From positions 1 through 9,743 of the forward strand of contig CAUZJO010000163.1 of NCBI GenBank assembly GCA_963580245.1: 9,743 nucleotides of DNA, written 5' to 3'. Shown here piece by piece: positions 6,186 to 9,743 of this stretch. This DNA is from CAUZJO01 sp963580245 (GTDB lineage: Bacteria > Sumerlaeota > Sumerlaeia > MVZB01). How positions within the stretch are numbered: the stretch's first letter is position 1; each line of letters begins with the position of its first letter. The notes beneath the pieces are model-generated. The model made no database searches and was not told the DNA's origin. It was given only the letters and a program-made list of their open reading frames with translations. The translations under genes were made by a program, and so were the position numbers.

Positions 6186-7586
6186 TCAATCTGAGCGAAT
6201 ATCATGAGATTGATCGCTTATGATCCACATCGTTGAAGTTATTGACCTTAAGTGCCTGAACGAACTTTGAGCACGGGGAGAACCAAAACGAACCCCGCCG
6301 TGGGGCCGATTACAGTTTTTTCGAACTTCGTAAACCGTTGAATTCCAATCAGTAGACCATCTCCCGGATCCGCGAGATGCACCCGGCTCCGGACGGTTCG
6401 CGACATAGGGGTTTTCGTTGAGCAACACGCCCAATTTTTCGACCGTCGAGTCGTTGACCAAAAACCTAAGCCGAACCGGTGTGGGGCAAGGTTTGTCCGC
6501 AAGCTCCCGCGCTAGTCTTTCGGCTTCAGCCTCGTTCCCATTCTTGAGGGCTTTCTCAATCTGCTTGTCGATATTCTTGGCGCGTTGTTTCGCTACCAAC
6601 TGCTGGATCTCAGATTCCTTCGTTTCATCTTCAAACGCCTTCTTCGCCGTGATCTCCAGGCGCTTGAGCGGCGCGAGCGATTCTTGAAGCACTGGGGTCT
6701 TCAAAATGCCGGGTCGTCCGATCACGGCCCCCCATAAGTTTGGAACGACCATCCAATCATCTTGGTGCTTAGGGCGAATGCCTACCTTGCGGCCTACCAC
6801 GGCGGCCAGCGCCACCATCAAGCCGACTGCGGGGAAGTCCGGCGGGCACTGAGTCCGTTCGGTGATGCGGTCATTAAACTGTTCGATCGCCTGAACCGGG
6901 TCTTTGGCGTGCTTCAATACCAGCGTGATGGGATTGTCCGAATCGAACGGCGGCACGCCCGCCAGCATGTGATAGAACGTCGCGCCGAGCGAATACATGT
7001 CGGAGCGAAAGTCGACCGGGAGGCCCCGGCCCTGCTCGGGCGACATGTAGCGCGGCGTGCCGAGGATGTGGCCGGCCATCGTCTTGTAGGTTTCGTCGCG
7101 GTGGGCCTTGGCGATGCCGAAATCGACGATTTTGATCGTCCCGTCGCGCGTCAGCATGATGTTGGCGGGTTTGATGTCGCGGTGAATGATCTGGCGCTCG
7201 GCGGCGGCCTTGAGGCCCTTGGCCGTTTGTATCATGTAATTGATCGCCTGCATCGGGGTGAGTCGATCACGTTCGAGCAACAGATCGGCCAGCGAGTAGC
7301 CGTCGATGTGTTCCATCGCGTAATACGGGCAGTTGCCGATCATGCCGATGCGATAGACCTGGGCGATGTTGGGGTGATTGACCTGGGCGATCAGGTGGGC
7401 CTCGCGCTCGAAGCGCTTGACCAGGTCCTCGTCGCCCAGAGCGTCGGCCGGCAGAATCTTGATGGCGACGGACCGGCCCAGCGAGGTGTCCAGGCCCCGA
7501 TATACCGATGCCATCCCGCCTTGGCCGAGCAGGTCCTCGATGACATAACCGTCAACCGTTTGTCCAATGTACGGATGTTCACCCAT
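6186..7586 (-). CDS. Chimeric protein: truncated Hanks-type Ser/Thr kinase fused to a DUF3987 fragment
   Basis: 466 residues from ATG 7586-7584, with GGGAGGGG at 7603-7596 and 9 bases of spacing. Residues 13 to about 238 are a Ser/Thr kinase of the PknB type: glycine loop GQGGMASV (21-28), Lys43 in VAIKIL, Glu62, catalytic HRDIKPAN with Asp137, Asn142, DFG at 155-157, SPE at 182-184, and SDMYSLGATFYHMLAG. All catalytic residues are present. At about 240 the domain stops before its last helices, and the sequence becomes TERTQCPPDFPAVGLMVALA, the start of a DUF3987 (YfjI-like primase/helicase) region continuing to about 393. Residues 394-466 resemble neither family and are probably read-through into non-coding DNA. 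There is no transmembrane or sensor domain. An active kinase core with a new tail is possible; a decayed recombination product is more likely. Confidence 0.75.
   Translation of the reverse strand: MGEHPYIGQTVDGYVIEDLLGQGGMASVYRGLDTSLGRSVAIKILPADALGDEDLVKRFEREAHLIAQVNHPNIAQVYRIGMIGNCPYYAMEHIDGYSLADLLLERDRLTPMQAINYMIQTAKGLKAAAERQIIHRDIKPANIMLTRDGTIKIVDFGIAKAHRDETYKTMAGHILGTPRYMSPEQGRGLPVDFRSDMYSLGATFYHMLAGVPPFDSDNPITLVLKHAKDPVQAIEQFNDRITERTQCPPDFPAVGLMVALAAVVGRKVGIRPKHQDDWMVVPNLWGAVIGRPGILKTPVLQESLAPLKRLEITAKKAFEDETKESEIQQLVAKQRAKNIDKQIEKALKNGNEAEAERLARELADKPCPTPVRLRFLVNDSTVEKLGVLLNENPYVANRPEPGASRGSGRWSTDWNSTVYEVRKNCNRPHGGVRFGSPRAQSSFRHLRSITSTMWIISDQSHDIRSD
6358..6382. repeat. Copy B of the repeated palindromic element
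   Basis: CATCTC-C-CGGATCCG-C-GAGATG is a 22-bp dyad, perfect except for one symmetric C/C mismatch pair, followed by CAC. Read on the minus strand it matches copy A (4920-4944) at 24 of 25 bases. It lies within the non-homologous tail of the kinase-DUF3987 chimera, about 25 bp beyond the point where DUF3987 similarity ends. Confidence 0.6.
6408..6863 (-). pseudogene. DUF3987 (YfjI-like) gene fragment inside the kinase chimera
   Basis: Residues 242-393 of the chimera. TERTQCPPDFPAVGLMVALA and VPNLWGAVIGRPGILKTP, with a P-loop-like GRPGxxKT at 290-297, are typical of DUF3987 proteins encoded by phages and integrative elements. A long charged helix rich in Lys/Glu/Ala (about 311-362) and LRFLVNDSTVEKLGVLLNEN follow, the point where family members normally continue into the rest of the ATPase domain. 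Both the front and the main C-terminal part of the domain are missing, so this is a fragment. Confidence 0.65.
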
Positions 7587-7618
7587 GATGATCCGCCCCT
7601 CCCGAGGCGCGGCCTCTT

Positions 7619-7849
7619 CTAATATTCATCGTAAAGAACCGGCCCAACCATGAACGGCGAGCGAAAGGAAAACAGGTCGGCGGATCCCGATGATCGGCGC
7701 GGATGATTGATTTGGAAGGGCTGATGAGTGAGCAAATAGTCAGAATCCCGACCCATGGATGCTTCATGGATCGATCCCCGGTGGAATCCGGGATCAAAAT
7801 CCTTGCCCATGGCACCCAAGGGCGGTATAATTCTAACCGGATTGGACAT
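7619..7849 (-). CDS. Hypothetical small protein upstream of the kinase
   Basis: ATG 7849-7847 to TAG 7621-7619 encodes 76 residues starting MSNPVRIIPPLGAMGKDFDP and ending FMVGPVLYDEY. The composition is balanced and protein-like, and the frame ends 32 bases before the kinase start on the same strand, so the two could be co-transcribed. Against it: no Shine-Dalgarno is visible, and a good plus-strand promoter (7803-7831) lies within it. The frame remains open further upstream to an ATG at 7936, overlapping the start of the divergent glycosidase gene. No family recognised; it may be a remnant or chance. Confidence 0.3.
   Translation of the reverse strand: MSNPVRIIPPLGAMGKDFDPGFHRGSIHEASMGRDSDYLLTHQPFQINHPRRSSGSADLFSFRSPFMVGPVLYDEY
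7773..7795. promoter_or_regulatory. Imperfect hairpin/dyad just upstream of the promoter
   Basis: GATCCCCGG (7773-7781) pairs with CCGGGATC (7788-7795) with one bulged C and a TGGAAT loop. It ends 7 bases before the -35 element, a usual place for an activator or repressor site. It overlaps a perfect GGATCGATCC palindrome (7768-7777). Binding protein unknown. Confidence 0.25.
7803..7831 (+). promoter_or_regulatory. Sigma70-type promoter for the GH127-like gene
   Basis: TTGCCC (7803-7808), 17 bases, then a perfect TATAAT (7826-7831). Transcription would start near 7838, leaving a leader of about 54 bases before ATG 7892. It is the strongest promoter match noticed in the window and points at the adjacent glycosidase gene. 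Confidence 0.55.
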
Positions 7850-7891
7850 ATCAGATGGTTTTGATCCACCAACTGTGAAATCTCGAACGAT

Positions 7892-9715
7892 ATGGAACGA
7901 TTCATGATGATGAGAGAATCCGTGATTCAACAACATACCGGGCTGAAACTCGCGGCGCGGTGTCTTGCGACGATGATTCTGATCACCGCCTCATGCGTCA
8001 GGGCCCAGGAGCAGCAACTGCTCGATGTTGTCAATGGGGAACGATACGAAACCGAGGCGCCTGACACGTTGGATCTGGCGGAAAGGGCAAAGGCCGCGGT
8101 CGGCGTGATGACCGCGAACCGACAATACTCGTGGGGGAAATTGACGCACAAAGGATCGAAATGGTCGGAGGCCATGCCCTTGTTGAGATTGATGTCCGGC
8201 AGCGAACTCAACCTGGCGAGAGATCGCGAGGCGCTTGATTACATGCTCGATTCCATGCCGAAGGCGACAACGCATGGGCTTATGCTCTCCGGCCGGAGTC
8301 TTCGCGCCTTGAGTTACTATTATCAAATCTCGCGCGACCCCCCGATCGCGAAGGCCGCCGCCGAGGTGCTCGATTTTTTTGAAAAGAACGCCATCTATCA
8401 TGAGCGTTACGCGTTTTATCCCAGGAGCGAATCATACAAGGGAGGCGATCCCTTCCAGGCCGTCCAGGATAGGAGATACATGACTCTGGAGCCGCCCAAA
8501 CCCTTCGAGCTCGAACCGCCCTATCGATCCGATCCCAATTTTCGCGCCGATCCCGCCCAGGGCGTGGATGACGACGGCGCGTGGTACGATTCGCGGTTCG
8601 GCGTGCCGATGTATTATTCCGCGATCATGGAAGGGCTTTTCAGTTGGATCAAAGCGGGACGCAGTGGCCTCCCGGTGCCGGGGTCCGTCGGCCAGCGTTC
8701 CCGCCTGACTTTTCTGAGCCAGTTGGCCGCATTCACGGTGAAGCCCGAGTATTGGTCGATGCCGGGCGAACCGAACGCCATTCGCGGGTCGTCGCAAGGC
8801 CATTACCTGGGTCATACCCACGCTCATGTGGCATTGTTGCGGGCGATTCTCAACTATGCCGTCGAAGCAAACGACACCGGATTGAAACAATTCGTCCGAG
8901 ACGGCTATGAGTACACAAGGGGTTTCGGGGCGGCCGAGATCGGTTATATTCCCGAATGGACCGACAACAACCGATGCGAAACCTGCGAGGTCTCCGACAT
9001 GATCGCGCTGGCCATTCGGCTGACCGATGCCGGCGTGGGGGATTACTGGGAAGACGTCGACCAATACACGCGCAACCAGTTCGCGGAACAACAGATCATG
9101 AACCCGGACAATCCGATGAAGCCCGACGTGGGGTATTTCACCAGCACCGGATATCCGACCTACCTTTTTGCCACCGTAGCTGGTTGTTGCACGGATAATG
9201 GCTCCCAGGGACTTTACTACGCGTGGGACGCGATCGTGAGGAGCCAGGGAACCCACGCCAACATCAATCTGCTGCTAAACCGCGCGCACGCCCTTCTGGA
9301 TATCGACAGCCACCTGCCCTATGAGGGCAAGGTGGTCATTCAAAACAAGGGCGCGACGAGCATTTCGGTCCGGATCCCACCGTGGGTGGACCGGTCGGCC
9401 CTCTCGGTTAGCATGGATGATCATGACGCGCCGTTTGTTTGGGTCGGCCATTATATCTCCATCCGCGACATGAAGAAGGGCGACCGCGTGGTGATCGAAT
9501 TCCCGATGGCTTTGAGAATCGAAAGCTTGCGCGTGATGAACGACGAGACGGTCTACACCTACGAATTCAAAGGCAATACAGTGGTGGGAGTCAGCCCGCG
9601 ACCGCCGATCTCGGAAGGTCACATGGCCATCTACCAACGCGATCAATACAAGCGCGACAAAGCCCCGACGGTCAAAGTGACTCGTTTCATCGCTCCGCAA
9701 CTGATCGACTGGTGA
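7892..9715 (+). CDS. Secreted GH127/DUF1680-like glycosidase (possible beta-L-arabinofuranosidase)
   Basis: 607 residues from ATG 7892; ATG 7907 is an alternative start. Residues 17-38 form a signal peptide (GLKLAARCLATMILITASC then VRA, likely cleaved before QEQQ). The body looks like an (alpha/alpha) toroid: GLMLSGRSLRALSYYYQIS, GHYLGHTHAHVALLRAILNY. Key motifs match GH127 enzymes: CETCEVSDMIALAIRLTDAG (Glu363 as acid/base, Cys365 as zinc ligand) and AGCCTDNG (Cys432 the likely nucleophile, Cys433 a zinc ligand). The remaining zinc ligand would be Glu349 or Glu355. The C-terminus holds beta-sandwich segments such as VVIQNKGATSISVRIPPWVD and KKGDRVVIEFPMALRIE, usual for the family. Characterised relatives release terminal arabinofuranose by a cysteine mechanism; this divergent member may have another sugar as substrate. 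Fold family fairly sure, specificity not. Confidence 0.75.
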   Translation: MERFMMMRESVIQQHTGLKLAARCLATMILITASCVRAQEQQLLDVVNGERYETEAPDTLDLAERAKAAVGVMTANRQYSWGKLTHKGSKWSEAMPLLRLMSGSELNLARDREALDYMLDSMPKATTHGLMLSGRSLRALSYYYQISRDPPIAKAAAEVLDFFEKNAIYHERYAFYPRSESYKGGDPFQAVQDRRYMTLEPPKPFELEPPYRSDPNFRADPAQGVDDDGAWYDSRFGVPMYYSAIMEGLFSWIKAGRSGLPVPGSVGQRSRLTFLSQLAAFTVKPEYWSMPGEPNAIRGSSQGHYLGHTHAHVALLRAILNYAVEANDTGLKQFVRDGYEYTRGFGAAEIGYIPEWTDNNRCETCEVSDMIALAIRLTDAGVGDYWEDVDQYTRNQFAEQQIMNPDNPMKPDVGYFTSTGYPTYLFATVAGCCTDNGSQGLYYAWDAIVRSQGTHANINLLLNRAHALLDIDSHLPYEGKVVIQNKGATSISVRIPPWVDRSALSVSMDDHDAPFVWVGHYISIRDMKKGDRVVIEFPMALRIESLRVMNDETVYTYEFKGNTVVGVSPRPPISEGHMAIYQRDQYKRDKAPTVKVTRFIAPQLIDW

Positions 9716-9721
9716 AAGGAG
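9715..9721 (+). promoter_or_regulatory. Shine-Dalgarno-like AAAGGAG after the glycosidase stop
   Basis: AAAGGAG overlaps the last base of the stop codon, and a second AAGGG (9729-9733) lies 7 bases before TTG 9741-9743 at the window edge. Either may serve a following co-transcribed gene outside the window; no start can be confirmed. Confidence 0.2.
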
Positions 9722-9743
9722 ATTCACCAAGGGATAGGACTTG

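Noticed and set aside
6762..7622. 286-codon plus-strand frame opposite the kinase
   Set aside because: Asp/Val/Gly-rich shadow of the kinase coding strand with no motif of its own.
8432..9256. 274-codon minus-strand frame opposite the glycosidase
   Set aside because: Shadow of the glycosidase frame, which carries the signal peptide and active-site motifs.

Overview
The window reads as a fragment of a planctomycete-like (PVC or related, environmental) bacterial genome. This is inferred from the combination of a true formylglycine-generating enzyme, a Hanks-type Ser/Thr kinase with the family's usual planctomycete-style wording, a DUF3987 (YfjI-type) primase/helicase fragment, an IS481-like DDE transposase, and a secreted GH127/DUF1680-like glycosidase. 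It is mostly GC-rich, has long non-coding or decayed stretches, and contains one clearly AT-richer gene (the protease-TPR gene). No rRNA, tRNA or CRISPR array was seen.

Left part (1-2618): the 5' end of a secreted protein runs off the left edge on the minus strand. It is followed by about 770 bp that holds only a coiled-coil gene scrap (353-481), a GC-rich hairpin with a distant T8 tract, and a small dyad. Next comes an intact predicted lipoprotein with a trypsin/HtrA-type serine protease domain followed by TPR repeats (885-2618).

Middle part (2619-6900): this looks like a graveyard of mobile-element genes. It holds a short ORF and a 65-residue membrane protein of the Fragile-X-F type with a TTG start (2872-3069). 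On the minus strand, two small translationally coupled ORFs follow, one with a zinc-ligand pattern and one interrupted by an in-frame TGA. Then come a DDE transposase broken by several indels (3896-4902), a 25-bp palindromic element present twice (4920 and 6358), and between the copies an intact, catalytically complete FGE gene (5094-6050). The gene at 6186-7586 (minus) is chimeric: a Ser/Thr kinase domain cut off after its catalytic core and joined in frame to a piece of a DUF3987 protein.

Right part (7587-9743): a 76-codon minus-strand ORF lies just upstream of the kinase. A good sigma70-type promoter (TTGCCC-17-TATAAT) on the plus strand fits transcription of the large secreted GH127-like protein (7892-9715), whose ETC and CC motifs match the thiol/zinc active site of that family. 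The FGE (sulfatase activator) and the glycosidase are both plausible parts of sulfated or arabinose-containing polysaccharide breakdown, but they are on separate transcription units and nothing in the sequence links them directly. The most unusual observations are the kinase-DUF3987 fusion and the repeated palindrome.
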